Assembly: GCA_048213135.1 (NCBI GenBank) | Contig: PS015010.1 | Span: forward strand, 744,001 to 808,000 | Origin: Reclinomonas americana ATCC 50394 | Lineage: Eukaryota; Jakobida; Jakobea; Jakobida | Direction of reading: 5' to 3' | DNA: 64,000 nt | In this document: positions 42,840 through 52,011 of the stretch, in pieces | Numbering within the stretch: position 1 is the first letter of the stretch | Layout: every line of letters starts with the position of its first letter | The notes under the pieces: model-generated | What the model saw: the letters and a program-made list of their open reading frames with translations, nothing else | The model's database searches: none | Told to the model about the DNA's origin: nothing | Position numbers and translations under genes: made by a program

Positions 42840-44903
42840 ATGAGCAAAAACAAAAAGCCCGGTAAGAAGATAACACAGACGGCTGTGTTAAAAGGAAAAC
42901 TGGACATATCAAGAAGCGGCATGGGATTCGTGATCGTGGAGGGGCTTGAACAGGATATTATTGTTCGTCCGAATGACTTCAACCGTGCCTTTAACGGGGA
43001 CATGGTAAGGGTGGAAGTACCTAAAAACCAGCCCCGGGGCAAAAGGACCGAAGGGGTAATCGTAGATGTTATTGAAAGAAAACAAACCGAATTTGTAGGC
43101 AGCCTCCAGGCGGGGAAAGGATTCGCCTTTTTTATACCCGCTTCTGAAAAACCCATCCCTGATTTTTACATCACACCCGATAAAATGAATGGCGCCGTGG
43201 GCGGCGACAGGGTAGTGGTTAAATTACTGCGCTGGGACAAAGGCGATAAAAAACCACAGGGCGAAGTGGTGGCTGTATTAAAAGCAGAAGACGCCAATGA
43301 TATGGCCATGAAGGAAACCCTGGTGGAAGCCGGTTTTCCGCTGGCATTTGGAGATGATGTGATGGAAGCGGCTGAAAGGCTGTCGCCTGCCATCACCCGC
43401 GAAGAACTCAAAAAAAGAAAGGATTGCCGCGACATCCTCACGTTCACCATCGATCCCATCGATGCCAAAGATTTCGATGACGCTATTTCCATCCGCAATC
43501 TCGATAATGGCAATTACGAGATCGGTGTACATATCGCCGATGTGAGTCATTTTGTTACACCCGGCTCCATACTGGATAAGTCAGCCTACGAACGGGCCAC
43601 CAGCGTGTACCTGCCCGACAGGGTAAACCCTATGCTGCCGGAAAAAATATCCAATGAGCTGTGTTCCCTTCGCCCGCACGAAGACAAGTATACTTTTTCC
43701 GTGATCTTCCAGATCAACAACAGGGCCGAGATCAAACACAGCTGGATTGGACGTACCGTCATACACAGTAATCACCGCTTCACTTATGAAGAAGTGCAGG
43801 ACATCATTGAAAAGAAAGATGGCCTTCATCATAAAGCCATCCTTTTACTGAACGACCTGGCGCAACAGTTCAGGAAACAGCGTTTTAAAGCAGGTGCCAT
43901 CAATTTCTCTTCACAGGAAGTACGTTTCCAGCTGGATGAGAAGGGCAAACCCATTGGGATTATTGTAAAGGAAAGCAAGGAAGCGCACAAACTCATTGAA
44001 GAGTTCATGCTGCTGGCCAACCGTACTGTAGCGGCCTATGTATCCAAAATAAAGATCAACAAAGAACCGATACCATTCCCTTACCGCATACACGACACGC
44101 CGGATGATGAAAAGCTGAAACCCTTTGTGGCCTTTGCCAAAAAGTTCGGTTACCAGTTTGACATGCATGATGAAATAGCTGTGGCTAAATCGTTCAACAA
44201 ACTGCTGAAAGATGTGGAAGGCAAACCAGAACAGCATGTGCTGGAACAACTGGGTATCCGCACCATGGCCAAAGCCATCTACACTTCCGAAAATATCGGG
44301 CACTATGGTTTGGGTTTTGAACATTACTGCCACTTTACATCGCCCATCCGCCGCTACCCCGATGTGATGGTGCACCGCATCGTTCAGGAGTGTATTGACA
44401 AGAACATCAGGCCCGATAAAAAGATGGAGGACAAGTGCCGCCATTGCAGTGAAAGAGAAAGGAAAGCGATGGAAGCCGAACGGTCGGGCAATAAATACAA
44501 ACAGGTGGAATTTATGCAGAACTACCTGGGTGAGGTGTTTGACGGGATCATCAGTGGTGTGGCCTCTTTTGGTTTCTTCGTGGAAACGGTACAATATAAA
44601 TGCGAGGGCATGGTTACCGTTCGCGACCTGGCGGAATATGATGACTATCGCCTGGACGAGGCCGATTATGCCCTGGTGGGATTGCATACCAAACATAAGT
44701 TTCGTATGGGCGACGCCGTTAGGATACGCATAGTAGCCGCTAATCTTGAAAAACGACAACTGGATTATGAATGGGTTCCTTCCAAACAGGCACCCGCAGG
44801 CAATAAACCAAGGCCGAAAGTTGTTACCAGCAAAGAAAGGAAACGGGATAAAGGTAAACTGCCTGCTTCCGGTAAAGCCAAACCCGTTAAAAAGAAAAAA
44901 TAA
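42840..44903 (+). CDS. rnr: Ribonuclease R
   Basis: 687 aa 3'-5' exoribonuclease that degrades structured RNA. Order: N-terminal OB/cold-shock domains (KGKLDISRSGMGFVIVEG), RNB domain with catalytic TIDPIDAKDFDDAIS (about 202-216) and FTSPIRRYPDVMVHR, then the S1 domain GEVFDGIISGVASFGFFVE near 562, and a very basic tail (KPRPKVVTSKERKRDKG...KKKK). All four acidic residues of the metal site are present. The gene is followed 42 bp later by a prenyl synthase in the same direction. Confidence 0.97.
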   Translation: MSKNKKPGKKITQTAVLKGKLDISRSGMGFVIVEGLEQDIIVRPNDFNRAFNGDMVRVEVPKNQPRGKRTEGVIVDVIERKQTEFVGSLQAGKGFAFFIPASEKPIPDFYITPDKMNGAVGGDRVVVKLLRWDKGDKKPQGEVVAVLKAEDANDMAMKETLVEAGFPLAFGDDVMEAAERLSPAITREELKKRKDCRDILTFTIDPIDAKDFDDAISIRNLDNGNYEIGVHIADVSHFVTPGSILDKSAYERATSVYLPDRVNPMLPEKISNELCSLRPHEDKYTFSVIFQINNRAEIKHSWIGRTVIHSNHRFTYEEVQDIIEKKDGLHHKAILLLNDLAQQFRKQRFKAGAINFSSQEVRFQLDEKGKPIGIIVKESKEAHKLIEEFMLLANRTVAAYVSKIKINKEPIPFPYRIHDTPDDEKLKPFVAFAKKFGYQFDMHDEIAVAKSFNKLLKDVEGKPEQHVLEQLGIRTMAKAIYTSENIGHYGLGFEHYCHFTSPIRRYPDVMVHRIVQECIDKNIRPDKKMEDKCRHCSERERKAMEAERSGNKYKQVEFMQNYLGEVFDGIISGVASFGFFVETVQYKCEGMVTVRDLAEYDDYRLDEADYALVGLHTKHKFRMGDAVRIRIVAANLEKRQLDYEWVPSKQAPAGNKPRPKVVTSKERKRDKGKLPASGKAKPVKKKK

Positions 44904-44945
44904 TATTACTCAATACCACTAATTATATTCATTATAAAGGGCAAC

Positions 44946-45911
44946 ATGCAGTCATTCAGGGATTTTTCAAAACAGTTCGAAGAAAGGTTCAACACCCGTC
45001 ATTTTCCTTCACATACAGCCAGCCTGTACGATCCTGCGCAGTATATACTGGCGCTGGGAGGCAAAAGGGTGCGGCCGGTATGTGTGCTTATGGGCAATGA
45101 ATTGTTCGGCGATATTAATCCCGATGCCTGGGAAGTGGGCACAGCTATAGAGTTGTTTCATAACTTCAGCCTCATACATGATGACATTATGGATAAGGCC
45201 CCGCTGCGCCGTGGCATGGAGACCGTTCATACCCGTTACGGTGAATCTACCGCGCTGCTTGCCGGAGATGTGATGCTGGTGGTGGCTTACGATTACCTGA
45301 ATAAGATCAGGCCCGACTACCTTCCCAAAGTGATCAGTGTATTCAACAACACGGCCAAAGAAGTATGTGAAGGGCAGCAGATCGATATGGATTTTGAGAA
45401 AACAGAGGTTGTAAGTACCGAGGACTATGTGCGGATGATCACATTGAAAACATCCGTATTGCTGGCAGCCAGCCTGCAGTTGGGTGCTATACTCGGTGGA
45501 GCGGGAGAGGGCAACCAGCAACATCTCTACGAGTTTGGTAAAAACCTGGGCATCGCCTTCCAGGTGCAGGACGACTATCTTGATGCATTTGGCGACCCGG
45601 AAAAATTCGGCAAACAGGTGGGGGGCGACATCCTCTCTAATAAGAAGACCTTTCTCATGATCCATGCCCTGGAAACAGCAACCACAGCGCAACAGGCCGA
45701 ACTGAAGCAACTGATGCAAACCAACCCGGCTGATAAAGTGGAAAAGGTATTGCAGATTTTCCGCGACTGCAGGGTAGACGCCTGGGCAAGGGAACTGAAA
45801 GAAAAATACCTGCAGACCGCCCTGCAGCACCTCGAAGATATTGCAGTCCTATCTGCACGCAAGCAGCCCTTAAAAGAACTGGCAGGATACCTCATTCAGC
45901 GGGATCATTAA
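44946..45911 (+). CDS. Polyprenyl synthetase (farnesyl/geranylgeranyl diphosphate synthase type)
   Basis: 321 aa all-helical trans-prenyltransferase. First Asp-rich motif LIHDDIMDKAPLRRG at about 77-91, second QDDYLDAFGDPEKFGK near 205-220, GGKRVRPVCVLMG substrate loop near 38-50 and TLKTSVLLAAS. Condenses isopentenyl diphosphate with allylic diphosphates. Chain length cannot be set with certainty. Likely cotranscribed with rnr. Confidence 0.95.
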   Translation: MQSFRDFSKQFEERFNTRHFPSHTASLYDPAQYILALGGKRVRPVCVLMGNELFGDINPDAWEVGTAIELFHNFSLIHDDIMDKAPLRRGMETVHTRYGESTALLAGDVMLVVAYDYLNKIRPDYLPKVISVFNNTAKEVCEGQQIDMDFEKTEVVSTEDYVRMITLKTSVLLAASLQLGAILGGAGEGNQQHLYEFGKNLGIAFQVQDDYLDAFGDPEKFGKQVGGDILSNKKTFLMIHALETATTAQQAELKQLMQTNPADKVEKVLQIFRDCRVDAWARELKEKYLQTALQHLEDIAVLSARKQPLKELAGYLIQRDH

Positions 45912-45916
45912 TGGGA

Positions 45917-46083
45917 TTACAAACTGATCGTCCGTTGCAGGTTAAGCTGCGCCAGGAAACGCTGATCATGTGATACAACGATAAGTGTACCCTGGTAGTC
46001 GTTTACCGCTGCCGTCAATATTTCCATATTCTGAATATCTAAATTGTTGGTAGGCTCATCCAGTATGATCATGCCGGTTTTTT
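45917..46083 (-). pseudogene. C-terminal remnant of an ABC-F ATPase gene
   Basis: On the minus strand a frame of 52 codons from ATG 46072 (open a little further to 46083) reads the end of an ABC-F protein: MIILDEPTNNLDIQNMEIL (Walker B and D-loop), then LIVVSHDQRFLAQLNLQ (switch His) and a stop at 45917. Walker A and the ABC signature are absent. Before Walker B the frame enters repeat-like sequence (AACGAAAAAAACC, GGCTTCGCCGGGAGCGATGC), so a deletion removed everything upstream. ABC-F proteins protect or rescue ribosomes. The fragment lies 5 bp past the prenyl synthase stop. Confidence 0.85.
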
Positions 46084-46165
46084 TCGTTGTGTTGCATCGC
46101 TCCCGGCGAAGCCTTTTCCGTATAAACCGATATTTTGTAATTCGTAATTCACAATTATCCTGCCT
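46084..46165. repeat. Repeat-like sequence at the ABC-F break point
   Basis: TGCATCGCTCCCGGCGAAGC (46094-46113) followed by TTTTGTAATTCGTAATTCAC (46134-46153), the AT-rich module shared with seven other gaps in the window. Confidence 0.6.
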
Positions 46166-46201
46166 TTTGCTTAATTTCCCAGTTGTTAAACCAAAACCAA
46201 C

Positions 46202-47977
46202 ATGTCCAATTCTTTATTCCGCACAAAGAAAATTGAGAATATTGTAGCTGAAGGAAGCGATGATCCGCATGGAGGGGGTGGCCTCAAAAGGGTGCTCAGC
46301 ATGCGTGACCTTACTTTCTTCGGCATCGCGGCCATCCTCGGCGCCGGGAGCTTCAGCAGCCTGGGCGGGGCCGTATTCAACGGAGGCCCGGGCGTAGTAA
46401 TCCTCTTCATCATTACCGCCATAGCCTGTGCCTTTACCGCGTTCTGTTATTCCGAATTCGCCAGTCGTATACCCGTTGCCGGTAGTGCCTACACCTATGC
46501 TTATGCCAGCTTTGGTGAATTATTCGCGTGGATCATTGGTTGGGCGCTGATCATGGAATATTCTATTGGCAATATTTACGTGGCGTACAGCTGGAGTGAC
46601 TATTTCACCTCCTTCCTGGATAAACTGGGTGAATCCATGCATGTGAACCTGCACATCCCTGAATACCTTTCTACCAGTTATATGGAAGCCAAAGATGCCA
46701 TTGCCGATGGCAGCACGAACCCTTCCGTTCTGGCCGCGTGGAATGGAGCGCCCATGATCGGGGGACTGCGTATCATTCTCGATCTGCCTGCTATCATCAT
46801 CAACCTGCTCATTACTTATCTTGTATACCGGGGCATTAAGGAAAGCCGCAACTTCAGTAACCTGATGGTTATACTCAAATTGGCCGTAGTGGGACTGATC
46901 ATACTTGTAGGCGGTTACCTGGTTTTCTCCAACGGGCTTACCTTTAATTGGACACCCGCCAATGATGAAGGCGTACATTCCTTTATGCCCAACGGATTCG
47001 GGGGTGTGATGGCAGCGGTGAGTGGTGTGTTCTTCGCCTATATCGGTTTCGACGCGGTGAGTGTACTCGCCGAAGAAAGTAAGAACCCGCAACGCGATCT
47101 GCCCCGTGGCATGATCCTTTCACTGGTAGTTTGTACAACCATATACATATTGTTGACACTTGTACTCACCGGTGCTGTACATTATAAGAACTTTGATGGC
47201 GTAGGCGATCCGCTGGCATTTATTTTTGAGAAGCAGAACCTGAACGTTGGCTGGATGCAGTTCCTGGTATCCATTTGTGCCGTAATTGCCATGACAAGCG
47301 TATTGCTGGTATTCCAGATGGGACAGCCCCGCATATGGATGAGCATGAGCCGCGATGGCCTGCTGCCACCCGTATTCCAGAAAATACACCCGAAATTCAA
47401 GACCCCGTCATTTTCAACTATCATTACCGGTTTGGTAGTAGGTGTGCCTATCCTGTTCACCGATAAAACTTTTGTACTCGACTTTACCAGCATCGCCACA
47501 TTGTTTGCTTTTGTGCTGGTGTGCGGAGGTGTATTGCTGATACCCCGGCAGGAAAAACAACCAGGCCGTTTCAATATGCCTTATATCAATGGCCAGTTCA
47601 TTTTCCCCGTCATCGTAGTAGGGGCCATTATCCTTGCTTCCAGCCTTTCAAAATCCTATTTTGCCAATCTCTTCCATTTTGATTTCAGCAACAATGCTGA
47701 TTATACAGCCGGCAAGATCAGTTTTATGGATGCCGCCACACCGCAGATATCGCTGATCGTTTTCTGGTGCAGCGCCATCCTGCTGGCGGTTATGGCATTC
47801 ATTAAAAAATATTCGCTGATACCGCTGATGGGACTCATCACTTGTATGTACCTGCTTACCGGTATGACCAAGAGCAACTGGGCCTGGTTCCTGGGATGGC
47901 TGCTTATTGGCCTCGTGATCTATTTTATTTACGGATATAAAAAGAGCAGGCTGGCACAGCAATCCGCGGCTGCTTAA
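46202..47977 (+). CDS. Amino-acid permease of the APC (cationic amino acid transporter) family
   Basis: 591 aa integral membrane protein with about 14 predicted membrane spans. Family features: AAILGAGSFSSLGGAVF near 39-55 in the first span, SRIPVAGSAYTYAYASFGEL near 83-102, GIKESRNFSNLMVILKLAVV near 217, FFAYIGFDAVSVLAEESKNPQRDLP near 279, and QPRIWMSMSRDGLLPPVF near 378. Proton- or Na-coupled uptake of amino acids is likely; exact substrate unknown. A strong terminator follows. Confidence 0.93.
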   Translation: MSNSLFRTKKIENIVAEGSDDPHGGGGLKRVLSMRDLTFFGIAAILGAGSFSSLGGAVFNGGPGVVILFIITAIACAFTAFCYSEFASRIPVAGSAYTYAYASFGELFAWIIGWALIMEYSIGNIYVAYSWSDYFTSFLDKLGESMHVNLHIPEYLSTSYMEAKDAIADGSTNPSVLAAWNGAPMIGGLRIILDLPAIIINLLITYLVYRGIKESRNFSNLMVILKLAVVGLIILVGGYLVFSNGLTFNWTPANDEGVHSFMPNGFGGVMAAVSGVFFAYIGFDAVSVLAEESKNPQRDLPRGMILSLVVCTTIYILLTLVLTGAVHYKNFDGVGDPLAFIFEKQNLNVGWMQFLVSICAVIAMTSVLLVFQMGQPRIWMSMSRDGLLPPVFQKIHPKFKTPSFSTIITGLVVGVPILFTDKTFVLDFTSIATLFAFVLVCGGVLLIPRQEKQPGRFNMPYINGQFIFPVIVVGAIILASSLSKSYFANLFHFDFSNNADYTAGKISFMDAATPQISLIVFWCSAILLAVMAFIKKYSLIPLMGLITCMYLLTGMTKSNWAWFLGWLLIGLVIYFIYGYKKSRLAQQSAAA

Positions 47978-48001
47978 CGAACTGACTTTACCAACTATTA
48001 G

Positions 48002-48028
48002 ACCCCCGGCATGCCGGGGGTTTGTTTT
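48002..48028 (+). terminator. Rho-independent terminator after the permease gene
   Basis: ACCCCCGGCATGCCGGGGGT is a perfect 20-bp palindrome at 48002-48021, followed by TTGTTTT, 24 bp after the stop codon. Confidence 0.88.
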
Positions 48029-48103
48029 AACCCCTAAGAGCGGAGGACGCAGAGATAACGCAATGGGTTTTCCTGTGTAATTCTGTGTGAATTACCGTTT
48101 AAG

Positions 48104-48111
48104 TATATTTG
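48104..48111 (+). promoter_or_regulatory. -7 promoter box of the DUF2027/Smr gene
   Basis: TATATTTG, a perfect TAnnTTTG match, 29 bp before the ATG. Just upstream at 48040-48095 lies a CGCAGAGATAACGCA type dispersed repeat. Confidence 0.55.
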
Positions 48112-48140
48112 CAGCGGAAAACTGAAAGACAAAGAATTAT

Positions 48141-49163
48141 ATGAAATACGAAATAGGCGACAGGATACTGGTGTTGCTGACCAATGAAGAAGGCCGCGTG
48201 GTGGAGGTCATGAATGAAAAAATGGTGATGATCGAGGTGAAAGGTGTAAAATTTCCCGCTTACCTCGACCAGATCGACTTCCCTTACTTTAAACAATTCA
48301 CGGAACAGCGTAAGCAGCAGCAACAGGCGAAGAAGAAAGTGTATATCGATAATGTACAGAAAGAAGGTGTCCGGCCAAAGGAGCGGACAGGTAAGGGCGT
48401 ATCGCTTTCTTTCCTGCCGGTATTCAGTAAAGACATCTTTGACGATGAGGTGGTGGAGAAATTCAAATTGCACCTGGTAAATGAAAATACAGAAGCCTAC
48501 ACATTTACCTATGACCTGATCATCGGCGGTGAGAGCCAGTTCCAACTGAAGAATACCATTGAAGCCCAGTCAGACTTTTACCTGCACGACGTGGATTTTG
48601 AGGAACTGAGCGATAATCCCCGTTTTGATTTTGAGTTTAGCCAGAAAGAACCGGGCAAACGCAAAGCCCCTTTCCTGGAGTCTTCTCTCCGGTTGAAAGG
48701 GAAGCAGATCTTTAAAAAGATAGAAGAACTGCAGTTAAAAAATGAACCGCGTTTCGCTTACGGTCTTTTTGAAGATTACCCTGATAAAGTGGAGGAAGAA
48801 AAAGTGGATCTCAGCAAACTGGGTAATGCAGGTTTCAGGGTATACGACGCGTCAAGAGTAAGGGAACATATGGAACCCGCCCGTTCGGTAGTGGACCTGC
48901 ATGTTGAAAAACTGACCGACCGCTGGGAGCAACTCAGCAATTTCGACATCCTTACTTTACAACTCAAAACCTTCGAAAAATTTTATGACCTGGCGGTAGC
49001 CCACCGGCTGCCGGTACTCACCATCATTCACGGGGTGGGAGAGGGCAAGCTCCGCGACGAGATACATGAGCTGCTTCGGTATAAGAAAGAGGTAAAATCA
49101 TTTGTGAACCAGTACCATCACCTGTATGGTTACGGGGCTACGGAGATCTATTTTAATTCCTGA
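48141..49163 (+). CDS. DUF2027 protein with C-terminal Smr domain
   Basis: 340 aa, cytoplasmic. Start MKYEIGDRILVLLTNEEGRV begins a small beta-barrel (about 1-50), a Gln/Lys-rich coil follows (EQRKQQQQAKKK), then a beta-sandwich at about 80-175 (DUF2027). Residues about 250-340 are an Smr (small MutS-related) domain with VVDLHVEKLTD and TIIHGVGEGKLRDEIHELL, the two motifs used for nucleic-acid cutting. Role in Bacteroidota not known; RNA or DNA processing likely. Confidence 0.92.
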   Translation: MKYEIGDRILVLLTNEEGRVVEVMNEKMVMIEVKGVKFPAYLDQIDFPYFKQFTEQRKQQQQAKKKVYIDNVQKEGVRPKERTGKGVSLSFLPVFSKDIFDDEVVEKFKLHLVNENTEAYTFTYDLIIGGESQFQLKNTIEAQSDFYLHDVDFEELSDNPRFDFEFSQKEPGKRKAPFLESSLRLKGKQIFKKIEELQLKNEPRFAYGLFEDYPDKVEEEKVDLSKLGNAGFRVYDASRVREHMEPARSVVDLHVEKLTDRWEQLSNFDILTLQLKTFEKFYDLAVAHRLPVLTIIHGVGEGKLRDEIHELLRYKKEVKSFVNQYHHLYGYGATEIYFNS

Positions 49164-49190
49164 ATCGGGTAATTCCTGGTGCTTCTGGGA

Positions 49191-50171
49191 TCAATGTTTA
49201 TGTCTTCTTTTTTTGATCATGCCTCCCTTGGTATCTTTAACGCTGCTCATCACCACAAAAGCATTGGGATCGATACGTTTTAATTCGGTGTTGAGTTTGT
49301 TCAGCTCCAGGCGGGTGATCACAGTATAGATAATGTCGATGTCGCGTGTTTCGCCGGTCTTGCCATAACCGCTTTTCCCTTCATACAAAGTAACCCCCCG
49401 GCCCATTACATGAATGATCATTTCGCGGATCTCTTCACTGTGTGATGAAATGATGGTAACCGCCGTATATTCTTCAATACCCTCAATGATGAAGTCCAGT
49501 GTTTTGGAGGCCGCCAGGTAAGTGATCATGGAATAAAGCGCCGCTTCAATGGAGAGGAAATAGGCCGCGGTGGAAAAGATGATAATATTGATAACGATGA
49601 TGATGTCGCCCAGCGTGGTACCCAGTTTGCGGCTCAGGAAAATGGCAAGTACTTCAGTGCCATCAATAACAGCGCCTCCGCGAACTGCCAGCCCGATACC
49701 CGCGCCCAGGAAGAAGCCCCCGAAAACAGCGACCAGTAGCTTGTCATGCGTTACTTCGGGGAAATGAACGGTGGCCACGCAAATGGCTAAACCAGTAATG
49801 GCCAGTGCCGTTTTTATGGCAAATTCTTTACTCATGATCACATACCCCAGGAAAACGAAGGGGATATTGATAATGAGCAGGAGTACATAAAGTGGCAAGC
49901 CGGTGATCTCGGCAGTAAGCAGGGAGATGCCTGTGGCCCCGCCATCAATAAAATTACTCGGCAGTAAAAAACTCTCCAATCCAAACGCGGCAGATGCGAT
50001 CCCGGTGATCAACAGTACGATATCTTTCAACTGGCGGGCAACTACTATTTTCAGTTCCCTGAATCCTTTGGCCAGTTCAAAATCAGAATAAAATTCTTTC
50101 TGTCCGGGTAATTTTTTCTTTTCCTTAAAAATGATGCGTCTGACTAAGCGCGATAATATCGGTTTCATCAT
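49191..50171 (-). CDS. YitT-family membrane protein with C-terminal DUF2179 domain
   Basis: 326 aa. A basic N-terminal 45 residues precede five to six membrane spans (LKDIVLLITGIASAAFGLES, GLPLYVLLLIINIPFVFLGY, LLVAVFGGFFLGAGIGLAVR). Conserved FIDGGATGISLL and GGAVIDGTEVLAIFLSRK are YitT hallmarks. The last 100 residues (VTIISSHSEEIREMIIHVMG, RGVTLYEGKSGYGKTG) are the cytoplasmic DUF2179 domain. Function unknown; probably transport. Convergent with the Smr gene. Confidence 0.92.
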   Translation of the reverse strand: MMKPILSRLVRRIIFKEKKKLPGQKEFYSDFELAKGFRELKIVVARQLKDIVLLITGIASAAFGLESFLLPSNFIDGGATGISLLTAEITGLPLYVLLLIINIPFVFLGYVIMSKEFAIKTALAITGLAICVATVHFPEVTHDKLLVAVFGGFFLGAGIGLAVRGGAVIDGTEVLAIFLSRKLGTTLGDIIIVINIIIFSTAAYFLSIEAALYSMITYLAASKTLDFIIEGIEEYTAVTIISSHSEEIREMIIHVMGRGVTLYEGKSGYGKTGETRDIDIIYTVITRLELNKLNTELKRIDPNAFVVMSSVKDTKGGMIKKRRHKH

Positions 50172-50247
50172 ACTATTTAAAGATACGGAAAGAATTACGG
50201 ATTACGGATTGGCATACATCGTAATATCGTGGAATTGAAATGTGCTC

Positions 50248-50859
50248 TTACCTGAAACGGGCAGATACGGTATAGCAAACTTTGTCATTGATGCGGTGAA
50301 GTATCTCTCCATTGATTTTATACAGCCTGCGTGCCTGGCGGCCCGTAACCAGGCGCCCGTCTTTATCAAAAGTCTGTTTCTGGTTGAAATAGGTAAGGAT
50401 ATAATACTGTTTGTACGTAAAAGGTGCATTCAGCGCGACAGGGCGCATGGAAATAAAAGTGAGCGATTGTTTTTTCTCATCGATATAGTAATCGAAATTG
50501 TTGACCCAGGTACAGCGTATGGAACGCATCAGTTTGGCCAGCGCCAGTACCTCGTTTACGTCAAGATCGTAGCGGGCAAGTGTAGGTCCCAGGTTAGGGT
50601 CGTCCAGGTCATATTCATAGATGTACGTCAGCGTATCTGTAATGATCTCGAAAGAGAGTGTCTTGAATTTCTTGTTGGTGAAGGCAATGGCGAATTCCCT
50701 TTTCTTATGCAGTTCCTTGTACGACTGTTCTATCTGGTCCAGTGTTTTCTCGTTCTCGTAATAAAAACGGGAGGAAATATTTTTTGGTGAGCAGGAGGCC
50801 AGCGCCAGCCATGCCAGTCCGCTGAATAAAGCGATATGAAAATAGTTTCTTTTAATCAT
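50248..50859 (-). CDS. Lipoprotein of unknown function, coupled to the upstream gene
   Basis: 203 aa from the ATG at 50859, which overlaps the stop of the upstream gene by 8 bp and begins a lipoprotein signal (LAWLALASC). The upstream-extended frame lies inside the previous gene and is rejected. Mature part: a short coiled coil (YYENEKTLDQIEQSYKELHK), then an alpha/beta domain (TDTLTYIYEYDLDDPN, RCTWVNNFDYYIDEKKQSLT, TFISMRPVALNAPFTYKQYY). No family recognised. The overlap implies translational coupling and joint function with the neighbour. Confidence 0.8.
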   Translation of the reverse strand: MIKRNYFHIALFSGLAWLALASCSPKNISSRFYYENEKTLDQIEQSYKELHKKREFAIAFTNKKFKTLSFEIITDTLTYIYEYDLDDPNLGPTLARYDLDVNEVLALAKLMRSIRCTWVNNFDYYIDEKKQSLTFISMRPVALNAPFTYKQYYILTYFNQKQTFDKDGRLVTGRQARRLYKINGEILHRINDKVCYTVSARFR

Positions 50860-51772
50860 TGTTCTCCTTCGTGCATACGGTAATACCAAATACGATCTTC
50901 TTAAAAAATGCGTCGGACACTTCAACCTGTGTACGGCCGCCATAATCCCAGTAAATGAGGAGGATGCCCGTTTCGGAACGGGTAATCTTTTCCAGTATCA
51001 GGAAATGGGTGGGGATGGCCACGCTGACCTCGTTGTGGTTTTTTTTGTGCAGGAGCCGGTTGTTGATATAAAGGGCAACGGTTCCCGTCGTTATTTTTTC
51101 ACTTACATAAGTATAGAGATCGTCAATGCTTGGGCGTATGATATCGGCGCCGCGGGCATGGACCTTGTAATTCAGCAGTTTCCGCACCATGCGGTTGAAC
51201 TTCGCATAGTTAACGGATGCCCAGAAAGTATCTTCGTCACCCGGGTCGTAGTTGTGGTTGAAAATATTGACGTACCCTTTAAATTCATCGGCCAGCGTAA
51301 GGTAAAACAGTTGTTCAGCGGGACGTATGTCGAGTATGCCTTTGTAGCGCAGCCTGCCCGCCGCTTTTTTTATTGACGCGGAAGGATTAAAGGATACCCT
51401 GCCCAGTTTGGCCTTACCCTCCTGGTACAGTTCTACCAGGAAACGGGCATAGCCCAGCGGATCATCATGCAGGAAAAGATAGGACAGGGCGCCATAGCCG
51501 CAGAAGTTGGTACCCCTGCCGGGATACATGCTCAGCGGGTTCTCTATGTTGGTGCGGACGTTGGCCAGGAATTTATCGGGTTTAACATTGGGCCAGGAAG
51601 TACTCTGTGTAAGCCCGGCGAACTGGTCAAGATAGACGAGGGCCTCCTGCTGCGTACTGGTATGCAGGGTAAAACCGCCAGGCAATAAGGAGCCTGCCTG
51701 TGTCCGGGCGGGGAGGAAATTGCAGACCGCCGACCAGAAAATAAAAAGCCTGAAAACAATAGCCAGTTTCAA
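50852..51772 (-). CDS. Secreted protein with cysteine-peptidase-like residue pattern
   Basis: 306 aa with a signal peptide ending PARTQA. Candidate papain-like layout: Cys91 in GRGTNFCGYGALSYLF at the start of a helix, His256 in AIPTHFLILEKI on a strand, and Asp276 in LLIYWDYGGRTQVEV on the next strand. The order Cys-His-Asp and the CGYGAL...THFLIL spacing resemble C39/NlpC-like thiol peptidases, but no family signature is certain, so enzyme activity is a hypothesis. It overlaps the lipoprotein gene by 8 bp. It diverges from the OB-fold/YceI genes across a 239-bp gap. Confidence 0.75.
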   Translation of the reverse strand: MKLAIVFRLFIFWSAVCNFLPARTQAGSLLPGGFTLHTSTQQEALVYLDQFAGLTQSTSWPNVKPDKFLANVRTNIENPLSMYPGRGTNFCGYGALSYLFLHDDPLGYARFLVELYQEGKAKLGRVSFNPSASIKKAAGRLRYKGILDIRPAEQLFYLTLADEFKGYVNIFNHNYDPGDEDTFWASVNYAKFNRMVRKLLNYKVHARGADIIRPSIDDLYTYVSEKITTGTVALYINNRLLHKKNHNEVSVAIPTHFLILEKITRSETGILLIYWDYGGRTQVEVSDAFFKKIVFGITVCTKENND

Positions 51773-51945
51773 AATACCTGATTTAACGATGAAGGTAATA
51801 AAAATGACGAATAGCCCGTAAATCCGTGAGAATAAGTGTGTTTGGAACTTTTTAACATTAGGTTAATTTATCCTCTTTTCACTGGCTATCAGCCACCGAT
51901 CCGGCAAAAACCCTACCAAAATAGTAGAGAAATTTTAAAATGACG

Positions 51946-51974
51946 CTTTTCAATGTTTAAACATTGTATATTTG
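51946..51974 (+). promoter_or_regulatory. Promoter of the OB-fold/YceI genes with a palindromic operator
   Basis: TATATTTG at 51967-51974 is a perfect -7 box and CTTTTC at 51946-51951 a possible -33. Exactly between them lies the perfect 16-bp palindrome CAATGTTTAAACATTG (51951-51966). Confidence 0.65.
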
Positions 51975-52011
51975 CCGTATACAATTTATCTTTAACACTT
52001 ATTGTCCTGGT

